In this document: positions 7,893-15,537 of the stretch, one piece after another
How the letters are laid out: every line of letters starts with the position of its first letter
How positions within the stretch are numbered: the first letter of the stretch is position 1
Origin: Phycisphaerae bacterium
GTDB taxonomy: Bacteria > Planctomycetota > Phycisphaerae > UBA1845 > Fen-1342
NCBI GenBank assembly: GCA_030612705.1
Contig: JAUWNI010000024.1
Coordinates: 1-41,416, forward strand
Length of the DNA stretch: 41,416 bases
Direction of reading: 5' to 3'
Translations under genes and position numbers: made by a program
Notes under the pieces: model-generated
What the model was told of the DNA's origin: nothing
What the model saw: only the letters and a program-made list of their open reading frames with translations
Databases searched by the model: none

Positions 7893-10364
7893 ATGAGCAC
7901 CGTCGTGCGGACGACGCCAGACTCCAGCGAACGGGGGCGGGCGGCTATCGGTGTCGCGAACCGGTATGGGTATTTCTCCGCTGACGGTGCCGAGTACTGC
8001 ATAACCGATCCGAAAACGCCACGCCCCTGGGTGAACATCATCGCCAATCCGCGCATGGGTTTGGCGGTCAGCCAAACGGGTAGCGGCTTCACGTGGATAG
8101 ACAATTCGCAGCTCGCGGTAATCACGAGGTGGCAGCAGGACCTTGCGCAGGATTCGTCGGGCAAATTCCTTTACGTGCGCGATGCAGACTCCGGTGAAGT
8201 GTGGTCGTTGTCGCCCGCGCCGGTGTGGGCCAAGTACGATCGATACACTTGTCACCACGGGCTGGGCTACTCGACATTCGTCACCGAGTTTGGGGGGATC
8301 CGGGCGGAGTGGACGCTGTTCTGCCATGTGAGCGAGACGGTCGAGCTGTGGCGCGTCGAGTTGCATAACCGGAGCGATCGGTCGCGGCGACTGGAGTTGT
8401 GTGCTTATCTCGAGTGGTGTTGCGGCGTTGCCCCGTCGCCACGGCGGGAATTCCACAAGCTGTTCATTGAGACGGAGTTTGACGCTCGGCGGGGTGCGGT
8501 GTTCGCGCGTAACCATATGTGGGAAGTGCCGTCCGAGCGGGACGGCCACTGGAATACCGATTTTCCGTACGTCAGCGCGCTCGCGTGCACCGAACCGGTC
8601 TTCTCAGCTCAGGGCGACAAGGTCGCCTTCGTCGGTCGCTATGGGGATCTCAAATCGCCGGAGGCATTGCAGCAAGACTTGTGGCAACCGGCTTTCGGGC
8701 GGCACGAGGATGCCGTCGCGGCGCTGCGCTCGGTGGTCGAGCTTCGGCGCGGCGAGCGTCGCCGGCTGGGTTACGCGCTGGCTGTGGGGGAATCGCATGA
8801 AGGCACCGAACGGTTACTCGACGGGATGCTTGACGTCGACGTTATGGATCGCGCGTTGGACGAAGTGCGGTCTTCGTGGCGAGAGCGGCTCGCGGCGCAT
8901 CGCGTGGAGACGCCCGAACCGTCGCTCAACTTTCTGACGAACGACTGGTTGCGCTATCAGGCGATCTCCGGGCGGATCTGGGGGCGCTGTGGCTACTACC
9001 AGCAGAGCGGAGCATACGGCTTTCGCGACCAATTGCAGGACTCGCAGGTGTGGCTGACGATCGAGCCGGAGCGGTGTCGCGAGCAGATCAGGCTGCACGC
9101 GGAGCACCAGTTCGCCGACGGGTCGGTCTACCACTGGTGGCATCCGCTTTCCGAGCAGGGGCACATCACGCGCATGACGGACGATCTGCTCTGGCTGGCG
9201 TTCGTGGCCACCAACTACATCAAGGAAACCGGCGATCTCGGCTTCCTGAGCGATGTTGCCCGGTTCATTGACGACGAACAGCCGCAGCCGTTGGTCGAGC
9301 ACGTGCGACGTGCATTCACGCGTGTGTTTGAGCGCATCAGTCCGCGCGGGTTGCCGTACATCGGCGCCGGCGACTGGAACGACGGCTTGAGCGCGGTCGG
9401 ATTGCAGGAGCGCGGCGAGTCGATCTGGCTGGGGCACTTTCTGGTGGGCTTGCTTGCGGATTGGGCGGAGATCTATCGGCGGATAGCGACGAAGCGGGGT
9501 GGCACGGCTGTGTCAGCCGTGAATTGCGACTGGGAAGAGTCTGCCGTCGAGTTTGAACGTCGTCGCGAGAAGCTGATTGCGGCGATCAATGAGCACGGCT
9601 GGGACGGAAAGTGGTACCTTCGCGCCACGCTCGACGATGGCTCGAAGCTGGGCAGTGCGGAGAACCGTGTTGCCAGGATCTTTCTCAATGCCCAGACGTG
9701 GGCGGTGCTGAACGACGTTGCTCCAGCGGAGCGCGCGGCGCAATGCATGGCCGCGGTCCGGAAACATCTGGTCAGCGACGCGGGTGCCCTGCTGCTGGCG
9801 CCGGCATTCGACCAGCCCGACCCGAAGATCGGCTACATCACCCGCTACGCACCCGGGCTGCGCGAGAACGGCGGCGTGTACACGCACGCGGCGACGTGGG
9901 CGATCGCCGCCGCGTGCAAGCTGCGCGACCACGAGCTGGTCGGCCGGCTGCTCACGGCTATGAACCCCGCGCTGAAAGACCCGGACAAGTATTGGGCCGA
10001 GCCCTACGTCACGCCCGGCAATGTCGACGGTCCGAGCTCACCACACCACGGTCGTGGCGGCTGGACGTGGTATACCGGCTCGGCGGCGTGGCTCCATCGC
10101 GTGGTGAACGAATGGGTTCTCGGCGTCCGCCCAGAATGGGACGGTTTGCGCATCGACCCGTGCCTTCCCTCCGACTGGAAACGCGCAAGCATGACCCGCC
10201 CGTGGCGTGGTTGCACATACGACATCAGGATCGAGCGATCCAATGAACTGGCGGAAGGCGCACCTGCTGAAGTGATGATGGACGGCACGAAGCTGGCGAC
10301 GAATGTCGTCGCACCGCCAGCGGAAGCAGGCGAGCGCCACGACGTTCAGGTGCGCTGCCGCTGA
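7893..10364 (+). CDS. GH94 beta-glucoside phosphorylase
   Basis: Cytoplasmic inverting phosphorylase of the GH94 family, which splits a beta-linked glucose disaccharide or oligosaccharide with phosphate to give alpha-glucose 1-phosphate. The 823 residues match cellobiose, cellobionate or laminaribiose phosphorylase size and are shorter than the ~1,100 of 1,2-beta-oligoglucan phosphorylase. The N-terminal beta-sandwich starts NRYGYFSADGAEYCITDPKTP; the barrel has YQQSGAYGFRDQLQDS and the catalytic block GAGDWNDGLSAVG (Asp494/Asp497 region). Near the end come RYAPGLRENGGVYTHAATWA and GWTWYTGSAAWL. An unusual stretch GGTAVSAVNCDW (about residue 537) is encoded by a small palindrome and looks like an in-frame insertion. 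GAGGAAG precedes the ATG. The gene is convergent with the ABC operon. Exact substrate not determinable here. Confidence 0.92.
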   Translation: MSTVVRTTPDSSERGRAAIGVANRYGYFSADGAEYCITDPKTPRPWVNIIANPRMGLAVSQTGSGFTWIDNSQLAVITRWQQDLAQDSSGKFLYVRDADSGEVWSLSPAPVWAKYDRYTCHHGLGYSTFVTEFGGIRAEWTLFCHVSETVELWRVELHNRSDRSRRLELCAYLEWCCGVAPSPRREFHKLFIETEFDARRGAVFARNHMWEVPSERDGHWNTDFPYVSALACTEPVFSAQGDKVAFVGRYGDLKSPEALQQDLWQPAFGRHEDAVAALRSVVELRRGERRRLGYALAVGESHEGTERLLDGMLDVDVMDRALDEVRSSWRERLAAHRVETPEPSLNFLTNDWLRYQAISGRIWGRCGYYQQSGAYGFRDQLQDSQVWLTIEPERCREQIRLHAEHQFADGSVYHWWHPLSEQGHITRMTDDLLWLAFVATNYIKETGDLGFLSDVARFIDDEQPQPLVEHVRRAFTRVFERISPRGLPYIGAGDWNDGLSAVGLQERGESIWLGHFLVGLLADWAEIYRRIATKRGGTAVSAVNCDWEESAVEFERRREKLIAAINEHGWDGKWYLRATLDDGSKLGSAENRVARIFLNAQTWAVLNDVAPAERAAQCMAAVRKHLVSDAGALLLAPAFDQPDPKIGYITRYAPGLRENGGVYTHAATWAIAAACKLRDHELVGRLLTAMNPALKDPDKYWAEPYVTPGNVDGPSSPHHGRGGWTWYTGSAAWLHRVVNEWVLGVRPEWDGLRIDPCLPSDWKRASMTRPWRGCTYDIRIERSNELAEGAPAEVMMDGTKLATNVVAPPAEAGERHDVQVRCR
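9499..9521. repeat. Palindrome inserted in-frame in GH94 gene
   Basis: CACGGCTG (9503-9510) and CAGCCGTG (9514-9521) form a perfect 8-bp stem around TGT, preceded by GGTGG. The GGTGGCACGG start is shared with the REP units at 29979-31057. Coding phase is kept, adding residues between two helices of the GH94 domain. Confidence 0.65.
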
Positions 10365-10369
10365 CGAAC

Positions 10370-10483
10370 GTAGCGGCCCGCGCCCTCGCGCGGCCGCTGG
10401 AGGAAGACGGCGCGCTGACCCCGCGACGCAATTACACGCTGCAATATTACTGATCGCGGCCGCGCGGGGACGCGGCCCGCTAC
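10370..10483. repeat. Inverted pair of GC-rich GTAGCGG elements
   Basis: Copy 1 (10370-10398, plus) begins GTAGCGGCCCGCGCCCTCGC. Copy 2 (10452-10483, minus) begins GTAGCGGGCCGCGTCCCCGC. They face each other across ~50 bp between the convergent GH94 and permease genes and could fold into one large hairpin acting as a two-way transcription block; each copy is also self-complementary. A related element ends at 31194 beside lepA. Confidence 0.65.
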
Positions 10484-10486
10484 AGC

Positions 10487-11326
10487 TCAGCCCTTTATTC
10501 CCGTCGTTGCGATCCCGCGGATGAATGTGCGCTGCGCGAGCATGAACAGCACCAGCACGGGCAGGATGATGAGTGTGGAGGCCGCCATGAGTTGGTTCCA
10601 GGGTGTGTCGCCCGCTCGGCTCTGGAGGAATTGCAGGCCGAGCGCGAGCGTGAACTGGTTTTGGTGCGAGAGGTAGATCAGCGGGCCGATCAGGTCGTTC
10701 CAGACGGTCAGGAAGTGGAACAGCGCGACCACCGCCAGCGCCGGCTTCGACAGCGGCAGAATGATCCTCCAGAAGCAGCCCCAGGTGGAGCAGCCGTCGA
10801 TCTTGGCGGACTCCTCCAGCTCTATGGGGATGCCCAGGAAGAACTGCCGCAGTAAGAACACGTTGAACGCGCTGCCGAACCAGGCCGGTACCCAGAGAGG
10901 CAGGAACGTTCCGATCCAGCCCAGGTGTTTGAAGATCATGTAGGTGGGCACCATGATCACGGGGAATGGGATCATCATGGTTGCGAGACACACGCCGAAC
11001 ATGACGCCGCGCCCGGGGAACCGAATCCGCGCGAAGCCGTACGCCGCGATGGCGCTCGACAGCACCATCCCGACCAGGCTGAGGACGGCGATGATCAGCG
11101 TATTGCGGGCATAGAGCGGGAAGTCGAAACTCTCGGAGCGCATGACCTGGCCGAACGCGTCGACCTGCGGGTGCTCCGGGATGATGTTGGATTGCAAGAG
11201 CTCCGCGTCGGGCTTGAGGCTCACGCTGAGCATCCACGCCAACGGAAGCAGGTACAGCGCTGCGACGGCGATGAGCGGCAAGTACTTCAACACCGTGCCA
11301 GATTGTCGCGAGCGTCCTGGGTTCAC
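10487..11326 (-). CDS. ABC sugar transporter permease, MalG type
   Basis: Inner-membrane subunit of a carbohydrate ABC importer (CUT1 class). 279 residues with about six hydrophobic segments. The EAA loop that docks the ATPase is EESAKIDGCSTWGCFWRIILPLSKPALA without break. The C-terminus is short, as in MalG-type subunits. The start is GTG at 11326, preceded by AAGGTG; this start and its ribosome site are part of an unusual array of 8-bp repeats that fills the gap to the upstream permease gene. It is the last gene of a minus-strand operon (GH1, PF10091, binding protein, permease, permease). No ATP-binding subunit is encoded nearby, so a shared MsiK/MalK-like ATPase elsewhere is implied. Confidence 0.93.
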   Translation of the reverse strand: MNPGRSRQSGTVLKYLPLIAVAALYLLPLAWMLSVSLKPDAELLQSNIIPEHPQVDAFGQVMRSESFDFPLYARNTLIIAVLSLVGMVLSSAIAAYGFARIRFPGRGVMFGVCLATMMIPFPVIMVPTYMIFKHLGWIGTFLPLWVPAWFGSAFNVFLLRQFFLGIPIELEESAKIDGCSTWGCFWRIILPLSKPALAVVALFHFLTVWNDLIGPLIYLSHQNQFTLALGLQFLQSRAGDTPWNQLMAASTLIILPVLVLFMLAQRTFIRGIATTGIKG

Positions 11327-11366
11327 GTTGTCACCTTGTTACCTTATCACTTTGTCACCTTGTCAC
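11319..11366 (-). repeat. Tandem 8-bp repeat spanning stop and start codons
   Basis: On the minus strand the units are GTGACAAG, GTGACAAA, GTGATAAG, GTAACAAG, GTGACAAC and a degenerate GTGAACCC. The stop codon (TGA) of the first permease lies in the first unit and the GTG start of the second permease opens the last, so the array is the whole intergenic gap. Each AAGGTGA-like unit resembles a ribosome site plus start codon. Confidence 0.85.
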
Positions 11367-12334
11367 GCCCCCCGATAGTGCACGGTCCGCCGACTGGCCC
11401 AGAAGACCAGCGCCGTCAACGCGAGAATGATCAGCAACTGAACCCACGCCATGGCGCTGGCATAGCCCATCTTCAAATACTTGAAGGCGTTGTCGAAGAG
11501 GTACATCGTGTAGAAGTACGTGGCGTCCTCGGGGCCGGAGCGTGAGCGCCACATCACGTAAGGCAGCGCGAAGATCTGCCAGGTTACGATGATGCCGACG
11601 ATGACGTTGAACAGGATCACCGGACTGAGCCCCGGCAGGGTCACGTGCCAGAACCGCCGGACACGCGAGGCCCCGTCCAATTGGGCCGCTTCGTACAACG
11701 TGGTGGGGATGTCCTGCAGTCCGGCGAGGTAGATCACCACCGGCGAGCCGATCAGCCAGAGGCTGATGAGTACCAGCGCGAGCATCGCCCAGCCTGGTCG
11801 GTCAAGCCAGGCGGGACCGTCGGCAAGATCCTGAGCGACACCGAGGATCGGCTGGCTCCATTGGGCGCCGTCGGTTGCGTTATCGAGCGCCTGTGCCGCC
11901 GGGAGAACAAGCTGGCCGACTGGCCGGATCGCCTGGTTTACGAGGCCGGCCTCGGGGCTCAGCATCCACATCCACACCACGCCGACCGCGACCAGCGGCA
12001 CAATGGTCGGCACGAAGATGCACGCGCGAAAGATGGCCTGTCCGCGGGCCTTCCGGTTGAGCAGCACGGCGAGCAAGACCGCGACGACCGTGCCGGCGGG
12101 GATGGCCAACGCGGCGTAGATGAACGTGTTGCCAACGACCTTGTAGAAGACCGGATCGCGGGCAAGCTCGCGGTAGTTGTCGGCACCGACGAAGACCGGT
12201 CGCTGGAGCAACGGGTAGTCGCAGAAACTGATGTACAGCGAGAACCCCATCGGGATCGCCAGGAACAACAGGAAGCCCAGCCACCAGGGGGCGGTCCAGA
12301 GGAGTCCTTGCACCGTTGCGGATCTCTGTGTCAT
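11363..12334 (-). CDS. ABC sugar transporter permease, MalF type
   Basis: Inner-membrane subunit paired with the MalG-type permease. 323 residues; the N-terminal segment LLWTAPWWLGFLLFLAIPMG is typical of the family. The EAA loop is visible as YEAAQLDGASRVRRFWHVTLPG. A loop of ~50 residues before it (LPAAQALDNATDGAQWSQP and on) is longer than in many homologues, a feature often seen in planctomycete MalF-like proteins. The ATG start at 12334 is 8 bp after the stop of the binding-protein gene, preceded by GAAGGGA, indicating translational coupling. Confidence 0.93.
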   Translation of the reverse strand: MTQRSATVQGLLWTAPWWLGFLLFLAIPMGFSLYISFCDYPLLQRPVFVGADNYRELARDPVFYKVVGNTFIYAALAIPAGTVVAVLLAVLLNRKARGQAIFRACIFVPTIVPLVAVGVVWMWMLSPEAGLVNQAIRPVGQLVLPAAQALDNATDGAQWSQPILGVAQDLADGPAWLDRPGWAMLALVLISLWLIGSPVVIYLAGLQDIPTTLYEAAQLDGASRVRRFWHVTLPGLSPVILFNVIVGIIVTWQIFALPYVMWRSRSGPEDATYFYTMYLFDNAFKYLKMGYASAMAWVQLLIILALTALVFWASRRTVHYRGA

Positions 12335-12342
12335 CGGTCCCT

Positions 12343-13686
12343 TCAGTCGCCGCGGCGTTTGGCTGCCATGCGCTGATACTCGTCAACGATCGTGTCGATG
12401 CGCTGCTGGGCTGCTTTCACCGCATCGTGCGGATCGCGGACGCCGCGCAGGATGCTCTCGTGCATCTTGAGCAGCTCGGCCGAGGTCTGTGCCCAGGTCG
12501 GCATCTGCGGATAGCCGAAGGCGTCGGGCGATCCGGCCATTTCGTCGAACACCTGGATGAACGGGTTAGTGTGCGTGGCGTAGAAATCCGGCGCGGGCGT
12601 GCGAAACGGCGAGACTTTGCCGTGTTCTTTGCATAGTTCTTCGAGCACGTCCTGCTGGAGCATGTACTTAAGGAAGACCATCGCCTCGCGCGGATGGCGC
12701 GACCCGGCCGGGATCACGAAAACATCCGTGCTGGCGAAGGCGTGGTGTTTGTCAGGGGTGGCGGAGGGGAACGGCGCGACGGCGTAGTCCAGGTCACGGG
12801 CGTACTTGCTAATCCAGTTCGACATCCACGGTCCCTGGAAGAGCATCGCCAGCCGTTCGCTCAGGAACGGGTTTTGGGCACCCTCGATCGCGCCCGTCGT
12901 ACCCTCGAACTTGAGCATCTCGGGATTGCCGAGCATCGCGCGGCGCTGGTGAATCCACTCCGCCGCGGCGTGGCCCGCGGGCGTGTCGATCGCGGAGCGC
13001 TCCCCGTCCCACAGCCGGCCGCCGAAGAAGTTCGGCCAGATCCAGTGCCACCAGCCGAGCATGCCGGGCGAGGTGGTGAAGCCGAGCTGCACGATTTTCC
13101 TGCGGCCGTCCTCCCCCGTTTCGTAACGCGTGAGGCGCGTGGCGTAGTCGTTGAGCTCGGCGGTGGTCCGAGGCGGGCGATCCGGGTCGAGGCCGGCCTC
13201 GCGGAAGAGTCGGTGGTTGTAATACAACGCGATCGTGTAGGGTGTGCTCGGCAGCGCATACAGCTTGCCGTCGTATCGGCCGATCTCCAGCCAGATCGGC
13301 TTGAACGCGTCGAGATCGATCTGAAACTCGGCGACGAGATCGTCGAGCCCCATCAGCGCATCCCGATCGGCGTACTGCGGGACGATGTGGTCGAAGAGGC
13401 CGGCGACGTCAGGAGGATCACCGCCGGCGGTGGCGATCAGCATGCGCTGATCGACGTTGCTGACCACGCAGTATTCGACCCAGATGTTCTGCTCGGCGCC
13501 GATCGTTTCGTTGAAGCGGTCGACGATGCGCTGCATAGCGAGCGCTTCCACCCCGGCCCACTTCTCCCAGTAGCGGACAACCGTTCGGTCGGCGGGGACG
13601 TGGCGCTGTCCGCGCGGACCGAGAGCGAGCAGTACTACGGCCGGCAGGCCCAACAGCACAACCAGAAGCGTGGTGCGAGTGGTCAT
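12343..13686 (-). CDS. Extracellular sugar-binding protein of ABC importer
   Basis: Solute-binding subunit (SBP family 1) delivering oligosaccharides to the two permeases. The N-terminus has one hydrophobic signal/anchor (LLVVLLGLPAVVLLALGP) without an obvious lipobox, so it may remain tethered by an uncleaved helix. Conserved core: VRYWEKWAGVEALAMQRIVD, GDPPDVAGLFDHIVPQYADR, YALPSTPYTIALYYNHRLF, AMLFQGPWMSNWI, and a C-terminal helical region with MPTWAQTSAELLKMHESILR. The ATG at 13686 is preferred to an in-frame TTG just upstream. 447 residues, usual length. It follows the PF10091 gene by 60 bp on the same strand. Ligand not identifiable from sequence; context suggests beta-gluco-oligosaccharides. 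Confidence 0.92.
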   Translation of the reverse strand: MTTRTTLLVVLLGLPAVVLLALGPRGQRHVPADRTVVRYWEKWAGVEALAMQRIVDRFNETIGAEQNIWVEYCVVSNVDQRMLIATAGGDPPDVAGLFDHIVPQYADRDALMGLDDLVAEFQIDLDAFKPIWLEIGRYDGKLYALPSTPYTIALYYNHRLFREAGLDPDRPPRTTAELNDYATRLTRYETGEDGRRKIVQLGFTTSPGMLGWWHWIWPNFFGGRLWDGERSAIDTPAGHAAAEWIHQRRAMLGNPEMLKFEGTTGAIEGAQNPFLSERLAMLFQGPWMSNWISKYARDLDYAVAPFPSATPDKHHAFASTDVFVIPAGSRHPREAMVFLKYMLQQDVLEELCKEHGKVSPFRTPAPDFYATHTNPFIQVFDEMAGSPDAFGYPQMPTWAQTSAELLKMHESILRGVRDPHDAVKAAQQRIDTIVDEYQRMAAKRRGD

Positions 13687-13746
13687 CAAGAGTAGAGATT
13701 GATCCAGAGCGGCCCGCAGGTCAACGCGCCCCGGTCCATACGGTGG

Positions 13747-15537
13747 CTAAGGTGCGAACAATTCCTGGAAGATGGCCGCGTCCCGCAGGTCGACGTCGTT
13801 GTCGTCATCCAGATCCGACCCGGCAAACTGCGCCGGCGTGCAACCCTCGGGCACGGTGGTCACGTCGGGACCCGCCAGACAATTGGCAAACACCGCGAAG
13901 TCCGCCGCGTCGATATCGCCGTCGTATTCAAAATCGACGTCGAAGTACATGTCGATGGCCGTCATCATCGGGCGGATCTCGGGGTTCGCCATGAACAGTT
14001 TCCAGCACAGTCCGGTGCGATAGTTCTCGATCATCGGCACGATCGTGCCTTCATCAATGGCGACGTAGCCGGGGGCGAACCAGTTGACCTCGAGGTTGAA
14101 CGCGTCGTAGAAGCCGTAGGGGCCAAAGAGCTGAGCGCCGTACACGTCGTACAAGTGCCGCAGCGTGGCCAGCGACTCTTCCGGCGCATAGGGCATCGCG
14201 CTGATCGCGGCGGTGGGCGTGATCGTACCGTTGTCGTAGGTGGGGCAATGCGCCGCATAACCCCAGGGGTTAAAGCTGGCGGTGAGTCCCCACACGAGCG
14301 GGCTATAGCCCGCGAAGCCGTTGGGATTCTCGATGCAGTGTGCGCGGTTTATCAGCGAGATATTGCGGAAGTTCGTGGAGTAGTTCGCGTAGATATCGCG
14401 CTTGTATCGGGGGTCAAAACCCAGATGTGAATAGTGCGTCCAGAACAGCGGCCCACCGTAGGGAGGTCCAACCCACAACTGGTACCCGTAATACTCGTTG
14501 CCGTTCACGTAGCTGGAGAGCCCCGCCCAACCCTCGTGGTAACTCTCCGGCGGCATGGGGTGGGTTGGTGAGGCGACTGCCAGTAGATACACGATCATCG
14601 CCTCGTTGAACCCACGGATCTGGTGGTTCATGGCCCAGTCGTAATCGGGCGACCAGTGCCAGTAGAGGATGTTGCTGTTGGGGTATCTACGGTACCAGTT
14701 CCACTCCACGCCTTCCCACATCGTCGTGGCCTTGTCGCGAATGTAGGACTCGACGAAGTCGTTCGGATCGTCGAAGTATTGGCGCACTGTGAGAATGCCC
14801 TCGACCAGAAACGCCGTCTCCACCAGGTCGCCACCGTTGTCCTGGTACCCGGCGAACGGGATGGTCTCGCCGGTGAAGCCGTGGTAGTGATGGGCCCAGG
14901 CACCGTGATAGCGCTCGACGGTTTCGTCGAGGAAGGTGAGGATGGTTGCGACGCGCAGGGCGGCGTCTGCGCGCGTGACGAAGCCGCGCTGCGCGCCGAC
15001 CGCGATGGTCATCAGTCCCATGCCGGTGCCGCCGGTCGTGACCGTATCGCTGGAGTGACCGAATCCGTATCCCTCTCTGGCCATGCCGCAGGCCGGATGG
15101 CCGTAGTCCCAGAAATAGCGAAAGGTCGCTTCCTGTACGAGGTCGAGCAGCTCGTCGTCGGTCAGGCCGTTATACAGGGCTGAGACTACCTGCGAAGGAG
15201 ACGATTCATCGCCGTCGACCAGCGCGGTCGCATAGTAGTAATAGCGCGGGCTGCCTTCGTCGGTGAGATCGCTGTAACCGGCGTCTGGCAGCGGCGATGT
15301 GTTCAACTTCGTAAACGGGCCGGACTCCGATTCCGAGCGATAGACATTGTATCCTTGCAGGCCGGCGACCGACACGGGCTTCCAGACGATGTCGTTGCGG
15401 TCGGCGTAGCCGTTGGCGGCCACGCCGGCTGGCGGCTCGGGGCCGCCGCGCTGGCCGAACGCTGGCGCCGCCAGCAGTTGACACACGCCGATCGCGGCCG
15501 CAATTGTGATCCGAGAGTAAAGTCGATTGCTTCTCAT
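13747..15537 (-). CDS. Secreted PF10091/GH144-like hydrolase with Fn3-like and dockerin-like domains
   Basis: Paralogue of the lipoprotein at 6306, here secreted. Residues 1-29 form a Sec signal (ITIAAAIGVCQLLAAPAFGQ). Residues ~30-125 resemble a fibronectin-III-like module (VAGLQGYNVYRSESESGPF). Residues ~125-520 carry the PF10091 core (EATFRYFWDYGHPACGMARE, TGGTGMGLMTIAVGAQRGFV, YWHWSPDYDWAMNHQIRGFN, LVWGLTASFNPWG, YRTGLCWKLFMANPEI). The last ~65 residues hold two calcium-loop dockerin-like repeats (DFEYDGDIDAADFAVF and SDLDDDNDVDLRDAAIF). Its ATG overlaps the GH1 stop codon (ATGA), implying translational coupling. Where studied, GH144 members are endo-beta-1,2-glucanases; activity here is inferred. 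Confidence 0.85.
   Translation of the reverse strand: MRSNRLYSRITIAAAIGVCQLLAAPAFGQRGGPEPPAGVAANGYADRNDIVWKPVSVAGLQGYNVYRSESESGPFTKLNTSPLPDAGYSDLTDEGSPRYYYYATALVDGDESSPSQVVSALYNGLTDDELLDLVQEATFRYFWDYGHPACGMAREGYGFGHSSDTVTTGGTGMGLMTIAVGAQRGFVTRADAALRVATILTFLDETVERYHGAWAHHYHGFTGETIPFAGYQDNGGDLVETAFLVEGILTVRQYFDDPNDFVESYIRDKATTMWEGVEWNWYRRYPNSNILYWHWSPDYDWAMNHQIRGFNEAMIVYLLAVASPTHPMPPESYHEGWAGLSSYVNGNEYYGYQLWVGPPYGGPLFWTHYSHLGFDPRYKRDIYANYSTNFRNISLINRAHCIENPNGFAGYSPLVWGLTASFNPWGYAAHCPTYDNGTITPTAAISAMPYAPEESLATLRHLYDVYGAQLFGPYGFYDAFNLEVNWFAPGYVAIDEGTIVPMIENYRTGLCWKLFMANPEIRPMMTAIDMYFDVDFEYDGDIDAADFAVFANCLAGPDVTTVPEGCTPAQFAGSDLDDDNDVDLRDAAIFQELFAP

Noticed and set aside
13530-13550. GAGCGCTTCCA inside the binding-protein gene as an operator
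   Set aside because: Only the central six bases match; it is well inside a coding region and not near a promoter.
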